From: Actinopolyspora erythraea
GTDB lineage: Bacteria; Actinomycetota; Actinomycetes; Mycobacteriales; Pseudonocardiaceae
Direction: 5' to 3'
Assembly: GCF_002263515.1 (NCBI RefSeq)
Contig: NZ_CP022752.1
Location: forward strand, 4,464,001-4,528,000
DNA: 64,000 bases
The notes beneath the pieces are model-generated. The model saw nothing but the letters and a program-made list of their open reading frames with translations. It did no database searches and was not told the DNA's origin. Both the position numbers and the translations under genes were made by a program. Positions 7,756 to 16,224 of the stretch are shown here, one piece after another; the first letter of the stretch is position 1, and each line of letters opens with the position of its first letter.

Positions 7756-10700
7756 TCACCTGCCGGTGGGGCGCAGCACCACCGAGTAGGTGTGCGGGCG
7801 GTCGGCCCGCACCCGGTACTCGTCCCGTACCGGGTTAGGAGTGTCACCGAGACCGGTGACGGCGTCGGAGACGTGCAGCGTGATGAACCGGTCCTCGCGC
7901 AGCTGGTGGGCGAAGTCGGTCCGCTCGGCGTTGGAGTACCGGTCGGCGGAGACCGCCAACGAGTCCCCGGAGACCGAGAGCCCCGCGTTACCGCCGGAGA
8001 GCTCCACCCACTCGGTGTCCACCTTGACGCCGTTGTCCTGCGGCGGGAGGAAGTCGAACCACTGCTCGTCCACCGTCGAGGACCAGCGGCCGATGTGCTG
8101 CGCGTCCTTGCGGTCGGGGTAGGACTCGCCGGGACCGCGCCCGTACCAGGTCATCTCCCCGAACGACTCGGGAACCCGCAGCGACATCCCGACCCGAGGC
8201 AACCACGGCAACGAGCGCATCCGCTCGCCGTAGGCCTCGACCCGATGCTGGAGCTCGATGGCTCCCGAGGCGCCGATGCGGTAGGTCCAGCGGCTGTCGA
8301 AGCCGTCGCCGGAAACGTCGGGGGCGGAGGAGCGGGTGTTCACGACCAGCTTCGCCTCCCCGGAGTCGGAACGGCTCACCCGCACCGAACGGACCTCGGT
8401 CTCCAGCCGGTCCAGACCCAGTTCACGGAACTGCGCCTCGGGGTTCACCCCGCTCCAGTTACTCCACTCGTTGCCGGTCGGCGGGCGGAACACGTCGAGT
8501 TCGGGGCCGCCCAGCAGCCGTTCGGTGCCGTCCGCGGACAACGAGCTCAGCGTGCCCTCGGAGCGGTCGAAGGCGTACTGGAACCCGGAGCCCCGCACCC
8601 GGACCTCCTCGGAGCTCCGCCGCACCGACAGCGCCGTCGCGTCCCGTGCGCGCTCGCGGTCGCCGTCCGGAGCGGCCGGGGCCCGGTCACCGCCCGCTGC
8701 GAGCTGCTCGGAGGCGATCGTGTGCCCGGCCGGGATGCTGCGGGAGGCCTCCCGCAACTCGGCGGTGAGCACCAGGAAGCGCTCCGTGTCACCCGCGCTC
8801 GGCAGGTCCAGGTCGACGCGTCGGCTCTCGCCCGGCCCCACGGTCACGTCCACCGGCCCGTCGGCGATCTCCTCACCGTTGGACACCAGCTGCCACCGCA
8901 GCTCGTAGGCGTCGGTGCTCAGCGTGTGGTTGAGGTTGCGGACCACGAACCGCCCGTCGGCGGCGTCGTCGGCCCCCTCGACCGTGTCGAACCGGATCGG
9001 GGCGTGGCTGTAGGCCAGCTGCTTCAGCTCCGGCTGCGGGGTGCGGTCGGCGTTGACCAGGCCGTTGACCACGAACTGTGAGGAGCCGTAGGTCTCGTAC
9101 TCCCCCGCGTCCCGCTGCTCGTCGAAGTTCAGCGCGAGCACGGCCCGCTGTGCGGGATCGGCACCGGAGGCGAGGTCACCCGGCGACAGAGCCCTGTCGT
9201 AGACCCGGGCGTTGTCCACCACCGCGTGCGCGGTTCGGCCGGCGAAGCTGTCCCGGTGCTTCTCCTGGTTCCGGCCGACGGTGACGGTGTACATGGTGTT
9301 GTGCGCGATCGTGCCGTCGTAGGACTCGGCCGCCACCTGCTCACCGTCCAGGAAGAGCCGGACCTTCGAACCGTCGTAGGTGCCGGTCAGGCGGTGCCAG
9401 TTGCCCCACCAGTCGTCGGGGACCTCCACCCTGGCGGTGTGCCAGCCGCCCTCGCCGTAGACGAAGAACTCGACGTGGTCCCGGTCGGGCATCTGCAGTG
9501 CCCACTGCTTGTCGCCCTTGGCCAGGAAGGTGTTGGAACCGTCCCAGGACAGCGGTTTGACGCGGATGTCGAGCGAGACCTCCTCGCCCGTTATGCCGAG
9601 CTTCGGATCGCGGTAGGCCTGCGCCCAGTCGTCCATCCCGGACAGCTTCAGGGCCTTGCCGTCCACCCCCTCCACCAGTGAGGGGTTGCCGTTGACGTGC
9701 ACCGGGATCTCGTTGCCCGAGGAATCGGGAAGCATCCGGCGCTGCCGCGACAGGCCCTGGTCCACCCAGTCCCACACGAATCCGCCCTGCAGGGCGGGCT
9801 CGCTTCGGATCGTCTTCCACATGTCCTCGTAGTGCCCGAGGCTGTTGCCCATGGCGTGCAACCACTCACCCATCACGACCGGCTTGGTCTCGGTGCGGGC
9901 GATCTCCTGCAACGCCCCCGGTGAGGGGTAGCGCGGCCCGGCCACGTCCGCGAAGGGCGCGTCGCCGCCGTGGTTGTTGGCCTGGTGGTAGAGCAGCCTG
10001 GTCGGGTCGACGGCCCTGGCGTGCTCGGCCATGTCGTAGTGCGCCTCGCCGAGACCGGCCTCGTTACCGGTGTCCCAGATGATCACGCTCGGGTGGTTCT
10101 TGTCGCGCTCCATCATCGCGTCGAACCGGTCGGCGAAGGCGGCCTGCCACTCCGGCCGGTCCGCGAGGCAGTCCCGCTCGGGCGCGGCCGAGCAGTTCTC
10201 GCGGTAGTGGGTCTCGGTGTCGACCTCGTCCGCCAGCAGCAGCCCGTTGCGGTCGGCCAACCGGTACCAGTACGGGTCGTTCGGGTAGTGCGAGGTCCGT
10301 ACCGCGTTGATGTTGTTGCGCCGCATCAGGGCGACGTCCTGGCGCTGCCGCTCGCGGCTGACCGTGCGCCCGGTCTCGGGGTCGTGCTCGTGCCGGTTGA
10401 CACCGCGCAGGTTCACGGGCTCGCCGTTGAGCAGGATCTGCCTGTCCTTCGTGGTGACCTCGCGGAAACCGACCGGCTGCTGGGTGGTCTGCAGCACCTC
10501 TCCGTCGGGCCCGAGCAGCTCCAGCACCACGGTGTAGAGCGCGGGGTTCTCGTCGCTCCACAACTCGGGGGCCTGGATCTCGCGGCTGAGATCGATCCGG
10601 GCACCGCCACCGTCGACCTTCGTGGTCCCGTCGAGACCGGCCACCCGATCGCCCTCGGGCCCGTGGAGCGCGGCCCGCACGCGGTGCTGTCCGGTGGTAC

Positions 10701-11586
10701 CGCCCCGGACCGAACTCAGGTCCACACCGAGGCTCAGGGTGGCGTCGGTGTAGGAGTCGTCGAGGTCGGTGCGGACCGTGACGTCGGACATGTGGGTGCG
10801 CGGCACGCTGTAGAGCCGCACGCTGCGGAAGATCCCGGAGAAGTGCCAGAAGTCCATGTTCTCCAGGTAGCTGCCCGCGCTCCAGCGGTGCACCCGCACG
10901 GCGATGGTGTTCTTGCCCGGGTGCAGGTACCGGCTGATGTCGTACTCGGCCGGGGTGTAGCCGCCCTGGTCGTAGCCGACGTAGTTGCCGTTGATCCACA
11001 CGAAGTTCCCGCTGGTGGCGCCCTCGAGGCGCAGCAGTTGGCGCCTGCCGTCCCAGTCCTTCGGCAGGTGGAACTCCCGAACGTAGGCACCGGTCGGGTT
11101 CACGTCGTCCGGCACCTTCGGCGGGTCGTACGGGGACACCTCCGAGGAGACGTTGCGGTAGATGGGGTGACCGTGTCCCTGCTGCTGCCAGACCCCCGGC
11201 ACGGAGATGTCGTCCCACCGCGCGGTGCGTCTGCCCTGCTGCCAGCCCTCGGGGAGCTCGCGGTAGTGGTCGGCGTAACGGAACCGCCACTGACCGTCCA
11301 GCGACTTGGTCCAGCGGGTGGGGCGGTCCTGTTCGGCCGCCGTGTCCCGCCGCGCGGAGCGGAGCGCCTGCTCCGCGTTGTCGTAGGGGCGTAGATAAGC
11401 GTGGTGTGGCCGCTGGTTCTCCCCGACCCGGCTCGGGTCCTCCAGGTAGGACTCGACCGTGGCGGGGTCGGTGGGGCCGTCCGGTTGCCGCGCCTGCGCG
11501 GTGGCGGGCGCGAGCACGGCCATGACGGCCATCGCCGTTGCCGAGGCCAACCAGCCCGCGGGACGTAATCCACGTCTCGCGCTCAT
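7756..11586 (-). CDS. secreted GH2 beta-galactosidase with inserted LamG domain
   Basis: 1,276 residues. The ATG at 11586 is chosen because GGGAGGTG precedes it and because it opens a signal peptide (ASATAMAVMAVLAPATAQA). GH2 order: jelly-roll sugar-binding domain, immunoglobulin-like domain, TIM barrel with acid/base glutamate in GNEAGLGEAHYDM (~residue 505) and nucleophile in VVMGEWLHAMGN (~570), then a LamG/concanavalin-like module (~630-820, ELRLFLDG-type stretch KVRLFLDGEQVAAES), a further beta-sandwich and the C-terminal LacZ small-chain domain. Classical LacZ is cytoplasmic, about 1,020 residues and lacks LamG; export plus LamG suggests action on a polymeric galactoside or glycoconjugate. 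Substrate not determinable. Confidence 0.92.
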   Translation of the reverse strand: MSARRGLRPAGWLASATAMAVMAVLAPATAQARQPDGPTDPATVESYLEDPSRVGENQRPHHAYLRPYDNAEQALRSARRDTAAEQDRPTRWTKSLDGQWRFRYADHYRELPEGWQQGRRTARWDDISVPGVWQQQGHGHPIYRNVSSEVSPYDPPKVPDDVNPTGAYVREFHLPKDWDGRRQLLRLEGATSGNFVWINGNYVGYDQGGYTPAEYDISRYLHPGKNTIAVRVHRWSAGSYLENMDFWHFSGIFRSVRLYSVPRTHMSDVTVRTDLDDSYTDATLSLGVDLSSVRGGTTGQHRVRAALHGPEGDRVAGLDGTTKVDGGGARIDLSREIQAPELWSDENPALYTVVLELLGPDGEVLQTTQQPVGFREVTTKDRQILLNGEPVNLRGVNRHEHDPETGRTVSRERQRQDVALMRRNNINAVRTSHYPNDPYWYRLADRNGLLLADEVDTETHYRENCSAAPERDCLADRPEWQAAFADRFDAMMERDKNHPSVIIWDTGNEAGLGEAHYDMAEHARAVDPTRLLYHQANNHGGDAPFADVAGPRYPSPGALQEIARTETKPVVMGEWLHAMGNSLGHYEDMWKTIRSEPALQGGFVWDWVDQGLSRQRRMLPDSSGNEIPVHVNGNPSLVEGVDGKALKLSGMDDWAQAYRDPKLGITGEEVSLDIRVKPLSWDGSNTFLAKGDKQWALQMPDRDHVEFFVYGEGGWHTARVEVPDDWWGNWHRLTGTYDGSKVRLFLDGEQVAAESYDGTIAHNTMYTVTVGRNQEKHRDSFAGRTAHAVVDNARVYDRALSPGDLASGADPAQRAVLALNFDEQRDAGEYETYGSSQFVVNGLVNADRTPQPELKQLAYSHAPIRFDTVEGADDAADGRFVVRNLNHTLSTDAYELRWQLVSNGEEIADGPVDVTVGPGESRRVDLDLPSAGDTERFLVLTAELREASRSIPAGHTIASEQLAAGGDRAPAAPDGDRERARDATALSVRRSSEEVRVRGSGFQYAFDRSEGTLSSLSADGTERLLGGPELDVFRPPTGNEWSNWSGVNPEAQFRELGLDRLETEVRSVRVSRSDSGEAKLVVNTRSSAPDVSGDGFDSRWTYRIGASGAIELQHRVEAYGERMRSLPWLPRVGMSLRVPESFGEMTWYGRGPGESYPDRKDAQHIGRWSSTVDEQWFDFLPPQDNGVKVDTEWVELSGGNAGLSVSGDSLAVSADRYSNAERTDFAHQLREDRFITLHVSDAVTGLGDTPNPVRDEYRVRADRPHTYSVVLRPTGR

Positions 11587-11601
11587 GAGCACCTCCCTCA
11601 G

Positions 11602-11652
11602 CAACAACACAGTGTGTAATATTGTTTTTTCGTGTTGGCCACTGTGTTGTTG
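11602..11652. promoter_or_regulatory. perfect 13-bp inverted repeat upstream of the beta-galactosidase
   Basis: CAACAACACAGTG (11602-11614) and its exact reverse complement (11640-11652) are separated by 25 bp of AT-rich sequence, in the promoter position of the galactosidase. It could be a bipartite operator or a cruciform. No regulator gene is adjacent. Confidence 0.6.
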
Positions 11653-11752
11653 ATGAGGGATCTTGTCCGATTCGCCGGACCAGGTCAAGCTTCATCCCGC
11701 CGATACCGCCCGAACAGGGCAGTACCGGCGGGATACGGACACCGGAAGCACA

Positions 11753-11776
11753 GCGATTTCGCGAGAAATTGACATC
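11753..11776 (+). repeat. 24-bp intergenic repeat, family C, copy 1
   Basis: GCGATTTCGCGAGAAATTGA followed by CATC. Related copies occur at 28184, 36484 and 36535. The core TTTCGCGAGAAA is palindromic. The rest of 11653-11819 shows no gene. Confidence 0.45.
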
Positions 11777-11819
11777 CGCACCCGGCGCCCGTGGCTTCGA
11801 GGAGCCCCGCCCGCGGAGA

Positions 11820-12989
11820 TCAGAGCAGGGTCGTGAGCTCGGTGGGCAGCGCCGCGTCCTCCGGCAGCGGTCGCCGCGCCGACAACGCCTCTGCCGCCGC
11901 GGCGCCCAGCCCGGCCTCACCGGTCAGCACCGCTCGCGCCTGGCTCGGCGGCAGTTGGTTGAACCACCGCGTCACGAGGTGACGCAGCCCGTCCTCGGTC
12001 GCCCGCCCGTGCAACCGCAGCCGGGCCATCCCCCCGTCCGGGAACACGTCCAGCCGCACGTGGGTGGCCTCGGTGCGCACCGGCAGCCGGAACCGGTGGC
12101 AGGTGTCCGGTTGCAGCCTGGTTCGCGGCAGCAGCTCGCGCCAGGCAGCCGGATCGGCCGGGTCGGCCTCGCGGGCGTCGCAGCCGGACAGCGAGGCCCA
12201 GCCGGGCGCGTTGCCCTTGAAGTGGCTGGTGTCCACCTCGGCGCGCTCCACGGTTCCCGGGGCGGCGAGCCGAACCGAGACCCAGTCGTTGCCGTCGTCC
12301 CTGCGGCGCGCCGTCTCCCAGCCCTCGCCCATCACCCGGGCCAGTCCCGGCGCGAACAGGTTCGACGGCGAGGAGAAGAACATGTTGCTGCACCCGGTGA
12401 CCCGTGCGCCGTTCTCCAGCGCCGCCAGGTCGAACCGGTCGGAGATCCAGCGCGGATCGGCGACCGGTTCCCCGTGCACCCGGAGCCGCGCGACGCCGCC
12501 GTCGGGGTGCATGCACAGCCGCACGTGGGTGTAGCGGTGCGGCGGGTCCACGTCGAAGACGTTGCGGGTGTGCCCCTCGACCGGGCTGGGCGGCAGGATC
12601 TCCTCCCACTCCGCCTGTTCGAGCTCGGCCGGGTCCGGGTAACCCTCGACGGCGCAGCCCTGCACCGACACCTCCGGCGGGTAGTTGCCCTTGAAGAACG
12701 AGGTGTCGACGACGAGCCTGCGGATCAGACCGGGAAGGCCGAGTCGGATGACCGCGTGGTCGTGGCCGGGTTCGCGGCGCCTGCGGGTCTCCCAACCGTC
12801 GTAGATCTGTCCCTTGTGGCCGAAGCTGTAGGGCTGGTAGGTGGGTTCCTCGGGTTTGAGGAGGTTCTCCCGCTCCGCGAACAACTCGTCGTTGGCGTAC
12901 GCGGCCGAACCTCCGTAGATCCGGGAGGCGAGGTCGGGCAGCGACGAGCGGTACGGGTCGTCGTTGGCGTGCTCCTGGTTCCGGCTCAT
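11820..12989 (-). CDS. alc: allantoicase
   Basis: 389 residues; hydrolyses allantoate to ureidoglycolate and urea. The start is the ATG at 12989, preceded by GAGGAGAAGC and overlapping the allantoinase stop (ATGA). Two homologous jelly-roll halves are visible, each with a DTS.FKGN motif (VDTSFFKGNYPPE, VDTSHFKGNAPGW) and a THVRL...PDGG.ARLR motif. Family members are ~330-350 residues. The last ~50 residues (RWFNQLPPSQARAVL... ARRPLPEDAAL) are extra and resemble the first helices of OHCU decarboxylase. No ureidoglycolate lyase is seen nearby. Confidence 0.94.
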   Translation of the reverse strand: MSRNQEHANDDPYRSSLPDLASRIYGGSAAYANDELFAERENLLKPEEPTYQPYSFGHKGQIYDGWETRRRREPGHDHAVIRLGLPGLIRRLVVDTSFFKGNYPPEVSVQGCAVEGYPDPAELEQAEWEEILPPSPVEGHTRNVFDVDPPHRYTHVRLCMHPDGGVARLRVHGEPVADPRWISDRFDLAALENGARVTGCSNMFFSSPSNLFAPGLARVMGEGWETARRRDDGNDWVSVRLAAPGTVERAEVDTSHFKGNAPGWASLSGCDAREADPADPAAWRELLPRTRLQPDTCHRFRLPVRTEATHVRLDVFPDGGMARLRLHGRATEDGLRHLVTRWFNQLPPSQARAVLTGEAGLGAAAAEALSARRPLPEDAALPTELTTLL

Positions 12990-14359
12990 GCTTCTCCTCG
13001 GTTGAGCAACTTGCCCGCTGGGGTGGTGTCGGCCTCCGGACCGGCGATCGGCCTGCCGCGCAGCCAGGTGGACCGCACCGCCCCGGCCAGCGCTCGCCCG
13101 TGGTAGGCGCTCACCGCGTTGCGGTGGTGGAGCTTGTCCGCGTCGACGACGTAGGCGTCGTCCGGCGCGAACACGCACAGGTCGGCGTCGGAGCCCACCG
13201 CCAGGGCACCCTTGTCGCGCAGCCCGGAGACCCTGGCCGGTCCGGAGGACATCCAGGAGACGACGTCGGACAGTTCGAAACCGCGGAGCCTGGCCTGGCT
13301 CCACACGGCGGACAGCCCGAGCTGCAGGCTGGAGACACCGCCCCAGGCGACGCCGAAGTCCCCGATGTCCAGCCGCTTGAGCTCCGGGGTGCACGGCGAG
13401 TGGTCGCTGACCACGCAGTCGATGGTGCCGTCGGCCAGCCCGCGCCACAGCAGCTCGCGGTTGGCCGCCTCCCGCACTGGCGGGCAGCACTTGAACTGGG
13501 TGGCGCCGTCCGGGATCTCCTCCGACACGAAGGAGAGGTAGTGCGGGCAGGTCTCCACGGTCACCCGCACCCCGTCGGCACGTGCCGAGGCGATCATCGG
13601 CAGCGCGTCCGAGGAGGACAGGTGCAGGATGTGCACCCGGGCGCCGGTGCGGCGGGCGAGTTCGAGCACTTGGGCGATGGCCATGTTCTCTGCACCGCGC
13701 GGCCGGGAGGCCAGGAAGTCGCGGTAGTTCTCACCGTGCGCGCTGGGAGCGTGTTCGATGGCCTCGGAGTCCTCGGCGTGCACGATCATGGTCGCGTCGA
13801 GTTCCGCGACGATGCGCAGCGCCCGCTCCAGCTCGGCGGAGTCCAGCGGCGGGAACTCGTCGACGCCGGAGTGCAGCAGGAAGCACTTGAAACCGTAGAC
13901 ACCGCTTTCGTGCAGCCCGCGCAGCTCGTCGAGGTTGCCGTGCACGGCGCCGCCCCAGAAGCCGACGTCGACGTGCACGTTGTTCTCGGCGACCTTGCGC
14001 TTGACCTCCAGCGACTCCGCGTCGATGGTCGGCGGCAGGCAGTTCAGCGGCATGTCGACGATCGTGGTGATGCCGCCCTCGGCGGCCGCGCGGGTCGCGG
14101 TGGGGAACCCCTCCCACTCGGAGCGACCGGGATCGTTGACGTGCACGTGGCTGTCGACCATCCCGGGAAGCAGCACCTCGTCCTCGGCGAGCTCGACGGT
14201 GCTGGCACCCCGCATCGGGGCGTCGAGGGCCTCGACGGCCGCGATGCGTCCCTCCCTGACGCCTACACTGCCGGATACCTCCCCGCTGGGACCGATCAAC
14301 CTCCGCGCGCGGAACACGACGTCGAATTCCGGGGCGGAGGAGCTGGCGGGTTCGACCAC
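12986..14359 (-). CDS. allB: allantoinase
   Basis: 457-residue cyclic amidohydrolase opening allantoin to allantoate. GTG start at 14359 with GGGAGGTAG upstream. Metal-site motifs: DSHVHVNDPG, the carbamylated lysine in YGFKCFLLHSG, IVHAED, HILHLSSSDAL and CVVSDHSPCTPELK; this last set is typical of allantoinase. It is translationally coupled to allantoicase. A perfect palindrome 24 bp upstream of the start suggests repression of the allB-alc unit. Confidence 0.95.
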   Translation of the reverse strand: MVEPASSSAPEFDVVFRARRLIGPSGEVSGSVGVREGRIAAVEALDAPMRGASTVELAEDEVLLPGMVDSHVHVNDPGRSEWEGFPTATRAAAEGGITTIVDMPLNCLPPTIDAESLEVKRKVAENNVHVDVGFWGGAVHGNLDELRGLHESGVYGFKCFLLHSGVDEFPPLDSAELERALRIVAELDATMIVHAEDSEAIEHAPSAHGENYRDFLASRPRGAENMAIAQVLELARRTGARVHILHLSSSDALPMIASARADGVRVTVETCPHYLSFVSEEIPDGATQFKCCPPVREAANRELLWRGLADGTIDCVVSDHSPCTPELKRLDIGDFGVAWGGVSSLQLGLSAVWSQARLRGFELSDVVSWMSSGPARVSGLRDKGALAVGSDADLCVFAPDDAYVVDADKLHHRNAVSAYHGRALAGAVRSTWLRGRPIAGPEADTTPAGKLLNRGEA

Positions 14360-14382
14360 CGCGACTACCTCCCAACTCGATT

Positions 14383-14399
14383 TTCAACAAAATGTTGAA
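14383..14399. promoter_or_regulatory. palindromic operator candidate upstream of allB
   Basis: TTCAACA-AAA-TGTTGAA, perfect 7-bp arms with a 3-bp spacer. The 15-bp core recurs (one spacer base different) upstream of the uraD-hiuH-uricase operon at 21301-21315, so one regulator probably controls both. The IclR-family gene at 32252 is the best candidate in the window. Confidence 0.65.
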
Positions 14400-14466
14400 C
14401 CCTCTTCGCCGAACGGTCAACCCCTCCGGCCCAACCATGCCCACCCGGTCGGCGCAACTGGTCACG

Positions 14467-14500
14467 CGGCGGAACCTCTCACGGGCTCCCGCCGCGTCGC
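14467..14500 (+). repeat. dispersed intergenic repeat family A, partial copy
   Basis: Begins CGGCGGAACCTCTCACGGGC, matching the left end of the full copies at 27307 and 47224, then diverges. It lies in the 530-bp gene-free gap between allB and the glycerate kinase. Confidence 0.4.
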
Positions 14501-14540
14501 GGAGCGGCCGCTCCGGCGCGGTGGTCGGTCGGCCGACGCG

Positions 14541-14642
14541 TGAGGCGGCACCTCACGACCTCGGGCCGACTGGTGAGCGGCGACCCGCGCGGCGAGCGCC
14601 CCCGCTTCGCGACGCATCCGCCTCACGCACCGGGTTCCCACG
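14541..14642 (+). repeat. dispersed intergenic repeat family B, copy 1 (diverged)
   Basis: Shares GCGGCGAGCG, GCATCCG and CTCACGCACCGG with the copy at 29849-29955, and starts with a GTGAG end. The ends GTGAG...CTCAC are inverted, giving a MITE-like outline. Confidence 0.4.
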
Positions 14643-14750
14643 CGCCGCACCCCACACGGTCCCGCGACCGACGAGCACAGCAGAACCGGAAAACCGAGCT
14701 GTGCCCAAGCGGCGCCAGCCGCTTACGAGCACGCCCGCAGCCCGGCCACC

Positions 14751-14853
14751 CGCGGGTTCTCCCGTGCGGCTCTCGCGAGGAAGGCCCGACGTTGTGTCGT
14801 ACCTACCCGAGTTCGGGCCTCACCGCGGCGAGAGCCGTGCGAGAGGTTCCGCC
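14751..14853 (-). repeat. dispersed intergenic repeat family A, full copy
   Basis: About 103 bp, on the minus strand starting GGCGGAACCTCTCGCACGGC and ending with GAGAACCCGCG. Internal CTCTCGC and GCGAGAG arms can pair. Similar copies are at 19378, 27307 and 47224, with partials at 14467 and 36334. Confidence 0.6.
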
Positions 14854-14888
14854 GAGCGAGCAGCTACGCGGGCCGGACGCATCGACGG

Positions 14889-16013
14889 TCACAGAAAGTC
14901 GTCGGCGATGTGCTCGCCTACCCGGTGGAGGAGCGCGGCCGCCCCCCGGATGGAGCGCCCCGGGTCGGGCTGCAGGTGCGCCAGCGCGTACACGGCCGAG
15001 AAGCCGCCACCCCGCAGCCGGTGCTCGGACAGCGAGCACTTGCCCGCCACGGCGACGGTCGGCACACCGACCTTGGCGGCCCGCGCGGCCACGGTGGCCG
15101 GGACCTTGCCCCGCAGCGTCTGCTCGTCCAGCGCGCCCTCTCCGGTGATCACCAGCGCCGCACCCGCGAGGTCGCGATCGAAGCCGACGAGTTCGAGCAC
15201 CACGTCGCTGCCGGAGCGGAACCTGGCGGACAGCGCGGTCAGGGCGCCGTAGCCCACCCCACCCGCCGCGCCCGCTCCCGGCCGGTCGGCGGCGGACTCC
15301 CCGGTGGCCCGGCCGACGACTTCCGCGAAGTTGCGTAGCGCCGCGTCGAGCCGGCGCACCTCCTCCGGTCCCGCCCCCTTCTGCGGTCCGTAGACGTGCG
15401 CGGCCCCGGACGGGCCGGTCAGCGGGTTGTCCACGTCGGAAGCCAACACCAGGTCCACATCGGCCAGTCGTGGATCCAGCCCCGACAGGTCGATTCCGGC
15501 CAATCGTTCGAGTTCCCCACCACCGGGCGACAGGGGTCGACCACCGGAATCGGTGAGCCGGGCCCCCAGGGCGGTCAACATACCGGCCCCACCGTCGGTG
15601 CAGGCACTGCCGCCGACGCCCAGCACGATCTCGCTCACCCCGGCCTCCAGGGCCGCGGTGAGCAGTTCACCGGTTCCGTGGCTGGACGCCCGCAGCGGAT
15701 CGAACTCCCCCGGGGCGAGCAGCGCGAACCCGGACGCCGAGGCGAGCTCGACCACCGCCGTGGTGCGGTTCACCGCGATCTCCGCGTCCACCCTCCTGCC
15801 GGTGGGGCCGGTCACCCGCACCGGCAGCCGCTCGAACCGGCCGGTGGCCAGCGCGGCGCGCACGGTGCCGTCGCCACCGTCGGCGACCGGGACCCGACGA
15901 ACCTCGAGCGAGGGCATCCTGCCACGCAACCCGACGGCGACCGCGTCGGCGACCTCGGCCGCCGAGAGCGAGCCCTTGAACTTGTCCGGCGCGACGAGAA
16001 CATGACCAGTCAC
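14889..16013 (-). CDS. glxK: glycerate kinase
   Basis: 374-residue GlxK/GarK-type glycerate 2-kinase, phosphorylating glycerate from the glyoxylate carboligase route. GTG start at 16013 giving VTGHVLVAPDKFKGSLSA, the canonical N-terminus, with GGAGCG upstream; longer ORF starts lack this. Signatures: PVADGGDGT, GVGGSACTDGGAGML (glycine-rich, near the catalytic site) and ITGEGALDEQT. Same strand as gcl, glxR and hyi, but separated from gcl by a strong hairpin, so it may have its own promoter. Confidence 0.94.
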   Translation of the reverse strand: MTGHVLVAPDKFKGSLSAAEVADAVAVGLRGRMPSLEVRRVPVADGGDGTVRAALATGRFERLPVRVTGPTGRRVDAEIAVNRTTAVVELASASGFALLAPGEFDPLRASSHGTGELLTAALEAGVSEIVLGVGGSACTDGGAGMLTALGARLTDSGGRPLSPGGGELERLAGIDLSGLDPRLADVDLVLASDVDNPLTGPSGAAHVYGPQKGAGPEEVRRLDAALRNFAEVVGRATGESAADRPGAGAAGGVGYGALTALSARFRSGSDVVLELVGFDRDLAGAALVITGEGALDEQTLRGKVPATVAARAAKVGVPTVAVAGKCSLSEHRLRGGGFSAVYALAHLQPDPGRSIRGAAALLHRVGEHIADDFL

Positions 16014-16060
16014 AACACGCTCCGCATCTTCGGCTGGCAGCAAGCCACGAACGTTTGGAA

Positions 16061-16108
16061 GGGGCGCCCCCCGCCAGTTAAGCCCGGCACCGAGGCGGGG
16101 GGCGCCCC
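16061..16108 (-). terminator. strong hairpin downstream of glyoxylate carboligase
   Basis: Perfect 15-bp GC stem (16061-16075 with 16094-16108), 18-nt loop, between the gcl stop and the glycerate kinase start. Confidence 0.7.
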
Positions 16109-16224
16109 GGGATCCGACCTCCCGGCCGGACCCCGGTCTGGTGGTCGTCACTTCGACCGTCGGAGCGACCGGTGCGGCGCCGCCACGGACTCCCGCGAGG
16201 CGCCACCGCACCGGCAGCCCGCGG

